Assembly (NCBI GenBank): GCA_964566025.1 | Contig: CAZMHF010000020.1 | Span: forward strand, 1 to 34,739 | Length of the DNA: 34,739 nucleotides | Direction: 5' to 3' | Source: RGIG8306 sp964566025 | Lineage (GTDB): Bacteria > Bacillota > Clostridia > Lachnospirales > Lachnospiraceae | In this document: positions 15,858 through 24,766 of the stretch, piece by piece | How positions within the stretch are numbered: position 1 is the stretch's first letter | Layout: every line of letters starts with the position of its first letter | The notes under the pieces: generated by a model | The model's input: only the letters and a program-made list of their open reading frames with translations | Told to the model about the DNA's origin: nothing | Database searches by the model: none | Program-made: the position numbers and the translations under genes

Positions 15858-15952
15858 TGCAGCTTCGCTGCATATCAGTAGGTGTTTGAACACCTACTGA
15901 TACAAAGATGTTACCCCCACTTTCGCTTTGCTTAGAAGTGGGGGACATCTTT
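15858..15952 (+). repeat. Three-hairpin module, copy 2
   Basis: In plus orientation: A (15858-15872) TGCAGC, TTC, GCTGCA. B (15873-15902) a 14-bp stem TATCAGTAGGTGTT pairing with AACACCTACTGATA. C (15904-15952) outer arms AAAGATGT and ACATCTTT, inner arms CCCCCACTT and AAGTGGGGG, loop of 13. It has the same order and near-identical spacing as copy 1 on the other strand, with base changes on both sides of the stems. On the minus strand hairpin C could also act as a terminator after the LytR-CpsA-Psr gene. Confidence 0.7.
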
Positions 15953-16083
15953 AGCAAGGTTATAATACGAACAGTTTACCCACTCTTTGTGTTTATTTTG
16001 TGACTATTTCAATAAGAAAAAGTGAAATAATCCATACAAAATTGATTACCTCACTTACTCATTTTAATCCTTCTTATCAAATG

Positions 16084-16098
16084 GGATACTCATAATCC
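16084..16098. repeat. Short palindrome of the GGAT-7-ATCC family, copy 4
   Basis: GGAT and ATCC enclose ACTCATA, about 12 bases past the stop of the LytR-CpsA-Psr gene. It and copy 3 are 244 bases apart in the same orientation with similar flanks, bracketing hairpin module 2. Between 15953 and 16083 I see nothing else except a weak TATTTCA/TGAAATA stem. Confidence 0.45.
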
Positions 16099-16109
16099 GC
16101 ATTGCTATT

Positions 16110-17531
16110 TTATTGAATTTCTTCCACCTCAATCGGTATCTCTATTAATGGTGCCGTTGGCGCTGGTGTTTCGATTGGCGCAGCAGTTGGTGCTGGTGTT
16201 TCAACTGGCGCAGCGGTTGGTGCTGGCGTTTCAATCGGCGCTGGCGTTTCAATTGGCGCTGGCGTTTTAATTGGCGCAGTGCTTGGCGCTGGTGTTTCGA
16301 CTGGCGCAGTGCTTGGCGCTGGTGCAGCCGTTGGCGCTGGTTTTGCCGTTCCTTGCAAATTCCAATCCGCATCATAACCAGCTTGATTACGAATTTCCTC
16401 GGTAATCGCATGTACATTTTGTGAAGGAACAAAATTCACTGTACCGTATAAAAACTCATGTAATTGTGCTACGTTGTTTGCCAAATTCACTGGAACTACT
16501 GAATCCTTCATCCATCCATTTTGTGCATGCTTTCTAAATGGAAAACCTGTTTGTTCTCCTAAATGAAAATCTGTAATTCGAGACGCTAAGTCTAAAATTT
16601 CATTTGTCGTAAACGATGTAGCGATATTGGATAAGACATCGACTGCCACTGCATTGAGTCTTGTTAGATTTCCACTTTTTGCTAATGCCGTTGCTTTATT
16701 CATCATAAGCCCTACAACTTCTCTTTGGCGTTCCGTTCTTTTAAAGTCTGAATCCGAGTGTCTTACACGGCAATACGCAACAGCCTGTACACCATCACAA
16801 AGATAAGTTCCTGGCTCATGGATTTGCGTACTTCCCACTCCCGTAGTTTTCACCAATTGCGTAATATAGCCGTTTAGCAATGGCTTTCCCGTACTTTTTT
16901 GATGCAATAAATCTTCTGTTATAGTTAATTCAACACCACCCAAATTATTGATTGCCTTAATAACAGAAAGCCAATTTACAACAACGTAATCCTCAATCTG
17001 TAAATCCAAATTTGTGTTTAACGTGGATATCGAATCAAACACATCACGATGAGTCATCGCACTGTTGACTTTATCGAGCTTTCCAGTTGTCATTTTAAGT
17101 AATGTATCACGATACACTGAACACAAGCGTATTTCACCCGTGTCATTATTCATACTTACCAACATAATCACATCACTATTGCTTCCCGCCAAAAGATTCG
17201 ACGTTTGATCCTCTGGATCAATTCCAAAGACAACAAAAGTTTTAAAGCCCTTTTGAATACTTGGCAAATAGGTTGGATCCTCTTGCGAATTTTGTTGAAC
17301 ATCCTTGCTTGGATCATAATCCACTATATCTGGAAGATCTAATAGGCGCAATAGATAAGAGCATGCACAAATAATCAGCAACAGCACAATTTCTGACAAG
17401 CAAAACAAAATACGACTAATCAACCGATTTCGTTTATAAGATCTTTCTTCCTTTGCATCTGGTTGCATTTCCTTTTTTGTTTTTCCCGAACGTGGTGTAC
17501 CTGGGAAAAATGTATATCCTGTTGAACGCAT
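16110..17531 (-). CDS. LytR-CpsA-Psr family glycopolymer ligase
   Basis: A 473-residue membrane enzyme that in this family transfers lipid-linked glycopolymers onto peptidoglycan. It has a basic cytoplasmic N-terminus, one transmembrane helix (about 40-63) and an extracellular LCP domain. Family marks are VFGIDPEDQ, SDVIMLVSMN, CSVYRDTLLKM, KVNSAMTHRD, NLGGVELTI and AYCRVRHSDSDFKRTERQREV, which carry the conserved Arg and Asp residues that bind the lipid pyrophosphate. The last 80 residues are a Pro/Thr/Ala/Glu repeat, a flexible extracellular tail. As the last gene of the polysaccharide locus it probably attaches that polymer to the wall. The ribosome site AAGGAAG precedes the ATG. Confidence 0.92.
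   Translation of the reverse strand: MRSTGYTFFPGTPRSGKTKKEMQPDAKEERSYKRNRLISRILFCLSEIVLLLIICACSYLLRLLDLPDIVDYDPSKDVQQNSQEDPTYLPSIQKGFKTFVVFGIDPEDQTSNLLAGSNSDVIMLVSMNNDTGEIRLCSVYRDTLLKMTTGKLDKVNSAMTHRDVFDSISTLNTNLDLQIEDYVVVNWLSVIKAINNLGGVELTITEDLLHQKSTGKPLLNGYITQLVKTTGVGSTQIHEPGTYLCDGVQAVAYCRVRHSDSDFKRTERQREVVGLMMNKATALAKSGNLTRLNAVAVDVLSNIATSFTTNEILDLASRITDFHLGEQTGFPFRKHAQNGWMKDSVVPVNLANNVAQLHEFLYGTVNFVPSQNVHAITEEIRNQAGYDADWNLQGTAKPAPTAAPAPSTAPVETPAPSTAPIKTPAPIETPAPIETPAPTAAPVETPAPTAAPIETPAPTAPLIEIPIEVEEIQ
16125..16352 (-). repeat. Coding minisatellite in the LCP protein tail
   Basis: The DNA for residues 394-469 is built from degenerate 18-base (IETPAP) and 30-base (TAAPVETPAP) units, all multiples of three. 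Length can therefore change by slippage or recombination without breaking the frame. Confidence 0.8.
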
Positions 17532-17586
17532 AATATTTCTTCCTTACCTTAACGTATTTATCTATGTTTTATCTAGCTTAGGGCAA

Positions 17587-18978
17587 CTAATAAGCATTTT
17601 TATTAACGAATCCCTTGAACACTGTCAAAAACATTATTTTAAAATCAAATCCAATTGTCCAATTTTCAATATAATACAAATCACAATCAATTCGCTTCCA
17701 AATTGATGTATCACCTCTCCAACCATTCACCTGTGCCCATCCTGTTATCCCTGGACGAACTTGATGCTTAACCATATAACGTGGTATTTCTTCCTTAAAC
17801 TTGTCTACATAAAATGGTCTCTCTGGTCTTGGTCCGACAATACTCATATCACCTTTTAGAACATTAAAAAATTGTGGTAACTCATCAATGCTTGTTTTTC
17901 TCATAAATGCCCCAATTTTTGTTGTGCGACTATCTCCCTTTGTCGTCCATTTTGTTTTTTCATCGTCTTCGTTTTGTTCGATCATAGAGCGAAACTTATA
18001 CATAACAAATGTCTCATTGCGCAATCCAACGCGTTCTTGCTTAAAAAAGATATGACCTTTTGATGATATCTTTATAAGAATCGCACATAATAGCATAAGT
18101 GGCGAAAAAAGAACAATAGCAAACAATGAGCCAACAATATCAATCGTCCTTTTCCAAAAACGGTTAATACCAACGGTAAGTGGAACATGACGAATATGAA
18201 TAATTGGTAATCCTAGCAAATCTTCTGTATATGGCTTTGTAGGAATCATATTATTGTAATCTGGTACAAGCTTTGTATGAACGCCTGATTTTTCGCAAAT
18301 CTTAACGATGGATTCTAACTTTTCATACTCATGAATGCCTAACGCAATAATAATTTCATCAAGCTGATTTTCCTGCAAAATCCTTTCGAGGGAATCTAAT
18401 TTTCCAAGTACCTTAATCTGATGAAACTCTTCACCAATTGGGTATTTATCGTCGATTACTCCATGAATTTCAAATCCCCATTGAGGATTTTTCAAGACAC
18501 GTTCGATAAATTCCTCAGCTGCTCTACTAGCACCGACAACAATCACATGCTTTTTATTAATTCCTTTTGTTCTTATAAATCGAAGCACATAACGAATGCT
18601 TGCTCTCTCTACTACTAGCAATACTGTATTTATTAATGCAAAATAAAACAACATCATACGTGAAACATTTGTTTCTTTTGCCAAATACAAGCCTGCGATA
18701 ATAATAACTGCCCCAACAACATTCGCCTTTATCACATTTCCTGTTTCACTATAACGCCCTGTTACTCGCTTAGTTGTATATAATCCTATCATAGCATAAA
18801 GGACTAGAAAAAAGGGGACAATTATAGCGGAGATTCCAAGATAATTAATGCTCGGATCAACCGCATTGTTAAAAATGTGAAACTGCAATAAATACGCTAA
18901 TGCATACGCTGCTACAATAATTCCTGCATCCAATACAATATGAATACGATTTAATATGGTTTGACTATTTTTTATCAT
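17587..18978 (-). CDS. Polyprenyl glycosylphosphotransferase (initiating enzyme)
   Basis: A 463-residue polyisoprenyl-phosphate hexose-1-phosphate transferase that starts repeat-unit synthesis by moving a sugar phosphate from UDP-sugar to undecaprenyl phosphate. Four or so N-terminal helices lead into a CoA-binding-3/Rossmann-like domain (KHVIVVGASRAAEEFI). Next come another helix at KRTIDIVGSLFAIVLFSP and the catalytic bacterial-sugar-transferase domain with QERVGLRNETFVMYKFRSM, TSIDELPQFFNVLKGDMS, VGPRPE and VRPGITGWAQVNGWRG. The layout matches WbaP/CpsE/EpsL long forms. Sugar specificity is not visible. Its ATG overlaps the end of the preceding glycosyltransferase. Confidence 0.93.
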   Translation of the reverse strand: MIKNSQTILNRIHIVLDAGIIVAAYALAYLLQFHIFNNAVDPSINYLGISAIIVPFFLVLYAMIGLYTTKRVTGRYSETGNVIKANVVGAVIIIAGLYLAKETNVSRMMLFYFALINTVLLVVERASIRYVLRFIRTKGINKKHVIVVGASRAAEEFIERVLKNPQWGFEIHGVIDDKYPIGEEFHQIKVLGKLDSLERILQENQLDEIIIALGIHEYEKLESIVKICEKSGVHTKLVPDYNNMIPTKPYTEDLLGLPIIHIRHVPLTVGINRFWKRTIDIVGSLFAIVLFSPLMLLCAILIKISSKGHIFFKQERVGLRNETFVMYKFRSMIEQNEDDEKTKWTTKGDSRTTKIGAFMRKTSIDELPQFFNVLKGDMSIVGPRPERPFYVDKFKEEIPRYMVKHQVRPGITGWAQVNGWRGDTSIWKRIDCDLYYIENWTIGFDFKIMFLTVFKGFVNKNAY

Positions 18979-19966
18979 TATGTCTCCTCCTATTGAAAAA
19001 CAGTCTCTTTATATACTGTTTCACATAGCGAAAGAAATTAACGAATAGCTCCATCTCAATACGACAATAATTCTCGAGATGTTCAGGAATATAGGTCACC
19101 CGATTGCACTTTCGATAATTTTTCAATCCCTCCACAATACCTTCAAAATATGCTTTATCATAGCCTAAACTTTTGAAAAAGAAGTATTTCGCAAATAGTC
19201 CACAAACGATAAAAGGAGAATTCATGATGCGTTGAACAAATGGCATATTCTTATAATATAAAAATATTGAATTACGTGCTGAAAGTCTTACTTTAAAATC
19301 ATTGTACATCGATCCACTTGTCCCACTACCTACATGATAAACAACGGCGTTTGCACAGTATATATTTCGATAGCCAAAAATTTTCGCACGATACCCTAAA
19401 TCAACATCCTCAAGGTAAGCAAAATGTATTAAATCAAAATATCCAATCTCTTCAAAAATTTCTCTTCGATACAATGCGGCACCAGCACATGCTGAAAATA
19501 TTTCTTTGCTTTTTGTATAATTGGCAATCGGCATATCTTGTCCAATTTGAAATGCCCAGCCCGCAATATTAAGCAAATCACCTGCGTCATCCATCACTTC
19601 TCGATCGTGAAACTTTATCATTTTTGAACTAACAGAAAAAATTTCATCAGATTGTTCAATGGCAATCACTAAGTTCTTAATTAAGTTTTCATCGGATTCC
19701 GTATCATTGTTCAACAGTAATACGTACGGTGTCGTCGCTTTTTTTATACCATAATTCACGCCACCACTAAACCCAAGATTTTTTTCCATCACATCAACAC
19801 GATATTCTGGATAATTTTTTTCAATAAATTCGACGCTTCCATCTACAGAAGCGTTATCAACAATTAGTACCTCAAAATCTTTATATGTTTGTTTTCGTAA
19901 AGAAGACAAACAAGCCTCTAGAAAATGCAAGCCATTATAATTTGGAATAACAACTGTTACTTTCAT
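18965..19966 (-). CDS. GT2 glycosyltransferase, rhamnosyltransferase-like
   Basis: A 333-residue GT-A fold enzyme. It opens with VTVVIPNYNGLHFLEACLSS, then VLIVDNASVDGSVEFI for nucleotide binding, LLLNNDTESDENL as the metal-binding region and YFDLIHFAYLEDVDLGYRAK as the acceptor-side motif. This arrangement is typical of the WbbL-like GT2 subgroup, which often transfers rhamnose. The dTDP-rhamnose epimerase gene just upstream fits but does not prove this. The C-terminus is basic and probably membrane-associated. Confidence 0.85.
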   Translation of the reverse strand: MKVTVVIPNYNGLHFLEACLSSLRKQTYKDFEVLIVDNASVDGSVEFIEKNYPEYRVDVMEKNLGFSGGVNYGIKKATTPYVLLLNNDTESDENLIKNLVIAIEQSDEIFSVSSKMIKFHDREVMDDAGDLLNIAGWAFQIGQDMPIANYTKSKEIFSACAGAALYRREIFEEIGYFDLIHFAYLEDVDLGYRAKIFGYRNIYCANAVVYHVGSGTSGSMYNDFKVRLSARNSIFLYYKNMPFVQRIMNSPFIVCGLFAKYFFFKSLGYDKAYFEGIVEGLKNYRKCNRVTYIPEHLENYCRIEMELFVNFFRYVKQYIKRLFFNRRRHNDKK

Positions 19967-19983
19967 AATTCGCCTACCCTTCT

Positions 19984-20700
19984 CTACAGACTATATGCAT
20001 CACATATTGTCTTAACATCACCTTGCATTTTAATTGTTCCATGCTCTAACCATATAACCCTGTTACACATTTGACGAATTTGGTCCAAATTATGTGAGAC
20101 AAAAAGAACGGTTGTCCCTCCACTCATAAGCTCCATCATCCGCTTGTGACTCTTTTCTTGAAAACGCTCATCACCAACCGAAAGAATTTCATCAACAATT
20201 AAAATTTGCGGTTCGACAACTGTTGCAATTGAAAAGGCTAAACGCATCAGCATGCCTGACGAATAATTTCGAATAGGTACTTCAATAAACTCTTCTAGTT
20301 CAGAAAATTCCACGATAGCATCGTATTTTTCTTGTAGAAATTTCTTTGAATATCCTAAAATAGCGCCGTTCAAAAAAATATTTTCTCTTCCCGTTAAATC
20401 ATAATCAAAGCCTGAACCTAACTCTAACATCGGAACAACACTTGCTTTTTTGACAATTGTCCCTGTTGTTGGTTTGAGTATACCAGATATGATTTTTAAG
20501 ATGGTACTCTTTCCTGCGCCGTTGTGTCCAATAATTCCTACAACATCACCTTGTTCAATAGTAAATGTAATGTTTTCTAGTGCTTGAAATTTTTTAAATC
20601 GCAACTTCCCTTTTAGCAATGACATAACAAATTCTTTTATACTTGAAATCTTATCATTCGCCATTTGAAATTGCATAGATACATTTTTAACTTCTATCAT
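19984..20700 (-). CDS. Polysaccharide ABC exporter ATPase (Wzt/TagH-like)
   Basis: A 238-residue ATPase that powers export of a finished lipid-linked polymer. It has Walker A GHNGAGKST (58-66), an atypical signature NYSSGMLMRLAFSIA, Walker B LIVDEILSVGD and H-loop LFVSHNLDQI, all typical of the Wzt/TagH/RfbE group. It ends soon after the ATPase domain, so it lacks the C-terminal glycan-binding domain of the longer Wzt proteins. Export should then not depend on recognising a modified chain end. Paired with the permease 18 bases upstream. Confidence 0.92.
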   Translation of the reverse strand: MIEVKNVSMQFQMANDKISSIKEFVMSLLKGKLRFKKFQALENITFTIEQGDVVGIIGHNGAGKSTILKIISGILKPTTGTIVKKASVVPMLELGSGFDYDLTGRENIFLNGAILGYSKKFLQEKYDAIVEFSELEEFIEVPIRNYSSGMLMRLAFSIATVVEPQILIVDEILSVGDERFQEKSHKRMMELMSGGTTVLFVSHNLDQIRQMCNRVIWLEHGTIKMQGDVKTICDAYSL

Positions 20701-20718
20701 AAAATCCCTATCTACTTC

Positions 20719-21513
20719 CTAAATATATAAAATAAATTTATCTTCTGTTTTTCTAAATACAAAAACACCAAATAGCAACATAATCAATGCAAATCCAATA
20801 CAATATAAATTCTGTGCTAGTGATGGGAATCGCTGCTCTATGACAATAATTCTTATATAACGAATGTAGTGATATAATGGGTTGAATTTTTCTGCAACTT
20901 GAAGCCAGTTTGGTAATATCGAAATATCATAAATAATCGGTGTTGCGTACATCCACATTGTAGAAATAACGCCCCACAAAAATTCGATGTCACGAAAGAA
21001 TACCATCAAGCTTGACAAGAAAAATCCCATACCTACTGTAAATACAATAAGATATATCAGCCCAATTGGCAACATAATAATGTGATAGCTCGGAAACAAG
21101 CCTGTTAACTTCGCAACAAGAATCAATGGGATAATGGATAATACCAAGTTGATACTTGCGGAAAACACCTTTGAAATTGGATAAACATATTTAGGTACAT
21201 ATACCTTTGTAATTAATGAAGCGTTTCCGACAATTGCTCGCATAGACTGGTTGCAGCACTCTGTAAAATTGCTAAACAACACAATACCTGCCAACAAGTA
21301 CACTGCGTAATTTTCAATATCAAATCTCATTAATTTTGAAAACACCGCATATTGAACAGCCATCATCATGAGAGGATTTAAAAAGCTCCAGAATATCCCC
21401 AAGACCGATCTCTTGTATTTTGTTTTAAAATCACGTGAAATAAGTTGTTCCATCAAAAAACTATATCGCTTAATATTTTGAAAAAAACCTTTTATACTAT
21501 TGATTAAACGCAT
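20719..21513 (-). CDS. Polysaccharide ABC exporter permease (Wzm/TagG-like)
   Basis: An ABC-2 type permease of 264 residues with six predicted helices. It shows the family opening FLMEQLISRDFKTKYKRSVLGIFWSFLNPL and the late motif PIIYDISILPNWLQVAEKFNPLYHYI. I place the start at the ATG 21511-21513, where GGAG stands eight bases upstream, rather than at a GTG three codons earlier. It overlaps the end of rfbC by 17 bases, so expression is coupled. Confidence 0.92.
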   Translation of the reverse strand: MRLINSIKGFFQNIKRYSFLMEQLISRDFKTKYKRSVLGIFWSFLNPLMMMAVQYAVFSKLMRFDIENYAVYLLAGIVLFSNFTECCNQSMRAIVGNASLITKVYVPKYVYPISKVFSASINLVLSIIPLILVAKLTGLFPSYHIIMLPIGLIYLIVFTVGMGFFLSSLMVFFRDIEFLWGVISTMWMYATPIIYDISILPNWLQVAEKFNPLYHYIRYIRIIVIEQRFPSLAQNLYCIGFALIMLLFGVFVFRKTEDKFILYI

Positions 21514-22048
21514 GAATCCCACTCCATTGTTGATCTTTTTCAGAAATAGTCAATTGCATATCTTTTTCAATTGGCCACTCTATATCGATTGCTGGATCAC
21601 TCCAAATCAATCCACCCTCATCATTTGGGTGATAAAAATCTGTACACTTGTACGCAAATTCCGCCGTATCAGACAACACCAAAAAACCATGCGCAAATCC
21701 TTCTGGAATATAAAATTGTTTTTTATTTTCTGCCGACAAATGAATGCCACACCACTTGCCAAATGTTTTTGAATCCTTGCGCAAATCAACTGCTACATCA
21801 AATACTTCTCCACTAATCACACGAACTAATTTCCCTTGTGGATATTTTTTTTGAAAGTGCAACCCTCTCAAAACTCCTTTAGACGATTTTGATTGGTTAT
21901 CCTGTACAAAAACCATATCAAGACCTGCTTCTTTGAAATCATTTAAGTTGTAACTCTCCATAAAATAGCCACGCTCATCCTCATATACAGCTGGCTCAAT
22001 GACATATAATCCTTCAATCTCCAATGTTGTAACGCTAATCTTTCCCAT
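21497..22048 (-). CDS. rfbC: dTDP-4-dehydrorhamnose 3,5-epimerase
   Basis: A 183-residue cupin epimerase of the dTDP-L-rhamnose pathway. The catalytic base lies in VLRGLHFQ (His64); other family marks are VRVISGEVFDVAVDLRKDS, FYIPEGFAHGFLVLSDTAEF and YKCTDFYHPNDEGGLIWSDP. The length is normal. The other three genes of the pathway (rfbA, rfbB, rfbD) are not in this window and must lie elsewhere. It is the first gene after an internal promoter, with a strong AGGAGG site. Confidence 0.94.
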   Translation of the reverse strand: MGKISVTTLEIEGLYVIEPAVYEDERGYFMESYNLNDFKEAGLDMVFVQDNQSKSSKGVLRGLHFQKKYPQGKLVRVISGEVFDVAVDLRKDSKTFGKWCGIHLSAENKKQFYIPEGFAHGFLVLSDTAEFAYKCTDFYHPNDEGGLIWSDPAIDIEWPIEKDMQLTISEKDQQWSGIHAFNQ

Positions 22049-22070
22049 TTCACCCTCCTAAACTTCTATT

Positions 22071-22098
22071 AGTATATCACACTCATTTAAAATGCCAA
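22071..22098 (-). promoter_or_regulatory. Internal promoter before rfbC
   Basis: Minus strand: TTGGCA, 16-base spacer, TATACT, then about 25 bases to the rfbC ATG. It would allow separate control of the export, initiation and attachment half of the polysaccharide locus. Confidence 0.6.
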
Positions 22099-22099
22099 T

Positions 22100-22122
22100 A
22101 GCATTAAATGAAATGTAATGCT
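22100..22122. repeat. Palindrome just upstream of the rfbC promoter
   Basis: AGCATTA and TAATGCT face each other across nine bases, starting two bases from the -35 box. With no T-run on the minus strand it is not a terminator for the upstream gene, so an operator is possible. Confidence 0.35.
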
Positions 22123-22161
22123 TTTTTAACAATTCTCTAACTTGCTTTGTAGTGCCTATTA

Positions 22162-23082
22162 TCATTCCCAATATGATTTCATATCTGAACAAGCGACAAC
22201 CATTTTAGGTGGAAAGCTTCGATAGCGCTTTCCCATTTGAAAACCTATATATTTTGCGCCACTTAATAAAATAAGATAAAAAATCAAATAGGCTTTTTTT
22301 ATACGGATTAAATAACTTGCCGTACTCTTTACTAAACGAATTCCCTCATCACTCGTCTTTAGGTTAGAAAATACATTTGGAAACTGTGCATGTGAAACAC
22401 CCAAATCAAAATTTCGATGAAATTGCTCAATGGGCGTAAGATTATGGCTGTGCACAACGGTTGCTTGTGCAACATAGGCAATTATTAGATTATTCTCTAG
22501 CACCTTTTGCGCATAAATCATATCTTCATTGAATATCGTTTTCTTTGGAAATCCGCCCAATTTAATAAATGTGCTTTTACGATACATCGCACATACATCC
22601 GAACAAAAATACGCCTTAATTCCCAATTCCTTAACATCATCTTTTGTTTTTATGCGACTTTTAGATGGATAATTAAATCCTCGCGTGAATCGCTCAATGA
22701 TATGACAGTCCTTTCTCGGCAATTGCCTACCATAGCAAGAAGCAATTTCTTGATTTTCAAAAACAGCTACCATGTTTTCGAGCAAGTCGTTTTTTATTTC
22801 CTCAACATCCTGTGTTAAAAACAATACAAAATCCGCTTCAGATAGCATCATCCCCTGGTTTCTTGTATTTCCATGATCAAACTCTGCTTTTTTAATATGC
22901 TTTAACATAACTCTCGTATTTTTTAGCAAGCTTTCTTGAATACTCATTTTCATCTTGCTTTTTTCTGTATTGATAATGATAATCTTATTTGCCTGTATCG
23001 TTTGGTTTTCTAATTCTTGAATAACCTTTATAAGATTTTTATCAGGACAGTATGTTGGAATAACCACATCTATTTTCATCAT
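22162..23082 (-). CDS. GT2 glycosyltransferase
   Basis: A 306-residue family-2 glycosyltransferase. It opens with KIDVVIPTYCPDKNLIKVI, has the metal-region motif ADFVLFLTQDVEEI and the acceptor-side FNEDMIYAQKVLEN. The C-terminal third (SYLIRIKKAYLIFYLILLSG) holds a hydrophobic segment, so it is probably membrane-attached. It resembles rhamnosyltransferase-type GT2 enzymes, but donor and acceptor cannot be read. It ends the upstream half of the locus, with a new promoter following. Confidence 0.83.
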   Translation of the reverse strand: MMKIDVVIPTYCPDKNLIKVIQELENQTIQANKIIIINTEKSKMKMSIQESLLKNTRVMLKHIKKAEFDHGNTRNQGMMLSEADFVLFLTQDVEEIKNDLLENMVAVFENQEIASCYGRQLPRKDCHIIERFTRGFNYPSKSRIKTKDDVKELGIKAYFCSDVCAMYRKSTFIKLGGFPKKTIFNEDMIYAQKVLENNLIIAYVAQATVVHSHNLTPIEQFHRNFDLGVSHAQFPNVFSNLKTSDEGIRLVKSTASYLIRIKKAYLIFYLILLSGAKYIGFQMGKRYRSFPPKMVVACSDMKSYWE

Positions 23083-23101
23083 CCATTCCTTTCTTTGTTA
23101 C

Positions 23102-24388
23102 TTAATCAAGTGCATCCTTAGCTTTCACCTCACCTAAAGCACGAGAACTTGCTTTGGACGTTACATATACAATAAATAAGCCTGCAAATAATGCGGTTTG
23201 CAAAACCATAATCAATACGTAACTAAGTGAAGCACCTAAAACTCCATCATTTTTTACCATGATAAATGGCAATGTCACCGAGGCAACAAAGCAAATTCCA
23301 TACACTAAGAAAATACTTTTAATTTTTCGCATAACCGTCAATGCATAATATAAAACAATCGATAATGCATTAAATCCACCACCCAACACGAGCCAAAGCA
23401 ACGCATCTTTATAAGGACTTATATCAACATCGTATATAAATGAAAGAATGGGTACACCTAAAAGAACCGTTCCTCCTAGTGCAACTATCGTTAAAATCGC
23501 TACACAAATCGTTAAGCGAATAATCATTTTCTTAAAAAGCTTAAATTCGCCTATTTTGTAATGAAGCGTCATCGTCGAAAGCATTGGTTTAAATAAAATT
23601 CCACTTGCTAGGTTCACAATAAATGTTGGCATAAAAATTGTTGTGTAAATATAATTAAAATGTGGCATATAGCGATCAATCGCAAATTTTGATGCCTGAA
23701 AAATATACACACACATGATAGAACCTAATGCCAACCATAAGGTTTCTCTAAATAGCGAAGTCAGCTTCTCTCTTTTAAAAACTGGCTTCCCATTCGCAAA
23801 AAACTGAATAAAATACATGTCAAACAATATATACACGACGCTTGCAGAAAGAAAAAGCACACACACTGCCATATAAATATTGTGCGTTACGATTAATGCA
23901 ATCGAAAAGCATAGAACTGATATAATCACACGAAAGAAAACCGACTTCCCTGAAATATCAATGCGATTTTGCTTTTGAAATTCGCCCTCATACACATCGG
24001 CAATTCCATCAATCATTTTATAAATGGTTAATCCAATAATCAGTAAACCTTTTAGATTGTATAAAGCGAAAATCACTACATACAAAATACCAAGAAACAA
24101 CATAAGCGCTGATGTTATTAATCGAAAAGAGAGATAATCTGCAAATTCATAATCCCCTTTTCCATCCGTTACTTGAAATGGACGTATTTCAAAATATCCA
24201 ATTGTAAGTAACATTTGGGCAACTGAATAAGCAAACGTAAAGTCATCACCTGCCTCAATACCAATTATTCTTTTAACAAGTGTTACTAAAACAATGGATG
24301 CCAACGCAAACAGCATGCTTCCTATGATATTCCAAATAATATTTTTTTTCATTTGATTCTCATGTGATTTTAATACCCAGTTTTTCAT
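23102..24388 (-). CDS. Wzx-like polysaccharide flippase
   Basis: A 428-residue integral membrane protein with about 12 hydrophobic helices, a weakly conserved N-terminus (ENQMKKNIIWNIIGSMLFAL) and the overall look of the MOP/polysaccharide-transporter superfamily. Its place among glycosyltransferases and near a Wzy-like polymerase supports flipping of undecaprenyl-linked repeat units to the outer face. No diagnostic short motif exists for this family, so the assignment rests on topology and context. Ribosome site GAGGTAAA. Confidence 0.75.
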   Translation of the reverse strand: MKNWVLKSHENQMKKNIIWNIIGSMLFALASIVLVTLVKRIIGIEAGDDFTFAYSVAQMLLTIGYFEIRPFQVTDGKGDYEFADYLSFRLITSALMLFLGILYVVIFALYNLKGLLIIGLTIYKMIDGIADVYEGEFQKQNRIDISGKSVFFRVIISVLCFSIALIVTHNIYMAVCVLFLSASVVYILFDMYFIQFFANGKPVFKREKLTSLFRETLWLALGSIMCVYIFQASKFAIDRYMPHFNYIYTTIFMPTFIVNLASGILFKPMLSTMTLHYKIGEFKLFKKMIIRLTICVAILTIVALGGTVLLGVPILSFIYDVDISPYKDALLWLVLGGGFNALSIVLYYALTVMRKIKSIFLVYGICFVASVTLPFIMVKNDGVLGASLSYVLIMVLQTALFAGLFIVYVTSKASSRALGEVKAKDALD

Positions 24389-24389
24389 T

Positions 24390-24737
24390 TTACCTCTTAT
24401 GATCTTCTATTTCTTTGCGCAAAATTGCTACCTCTTGCGCGATTTCTTTTATTTTCAGAGTTTGCTTTGATGCAATAACCGTTAAAATAAATACCAACGC
24501 TAATAGCAAGACAATCGCAATAAAAAACAACATATTGATTGGCAACTCGATACCTAGCCATTTTGAAACCGCTTCCATTCCTTCTGGAAAAAGATCAGCT
24601 ATAGCAATACCAATCAAAGCGATCATCCATGGTAAGGCATATTTTAAATCTAGCTTTCCCTTTCGAATCATATTTACAATCGAAATAAACGACAAAATTA
24701 CAGCTACAATAATAATAATTTGTATTCTTAGTGACAT
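24390..24737 (-). CDS. DUF2304 membrane protein
   Basis: A 115-residue protein with three hydrophobic helices (about 5-20, 33-50, 65-87) and a cytoplasmic C-terminal coiled coil ending LRKEIEDHKR. The pattern, including GKLDLKYALPWMIALI, fits the DUF2304 family. Family members are commonly found beside DPM-like glycosyltransferases, as here, and are thought to help anchor or assist them. The precise role is unknown. Confidence 0.8.
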   Translation of the reverse strand: MSLRIQIIIIVAVILSFISIVNMIRKGKLDLKYALPWMIALIGIAIADLFPEGMEAVSKWLGIELPINMLFFIAIVLLLALVFILTVIASKQTLKIKEIAQEVAILRKEIEDHKR

Positions 24738-24766
24738 GACATTCTCCTCTTCACATGTAAAAATTC

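Noticed and set aside
16145..16432. Arg/Gln/His-rich minus-strand frame inside the LCP gene
   Set aside because: It is an alternative reading of the coding minisatellite; the composition is an artefact of the repeat.
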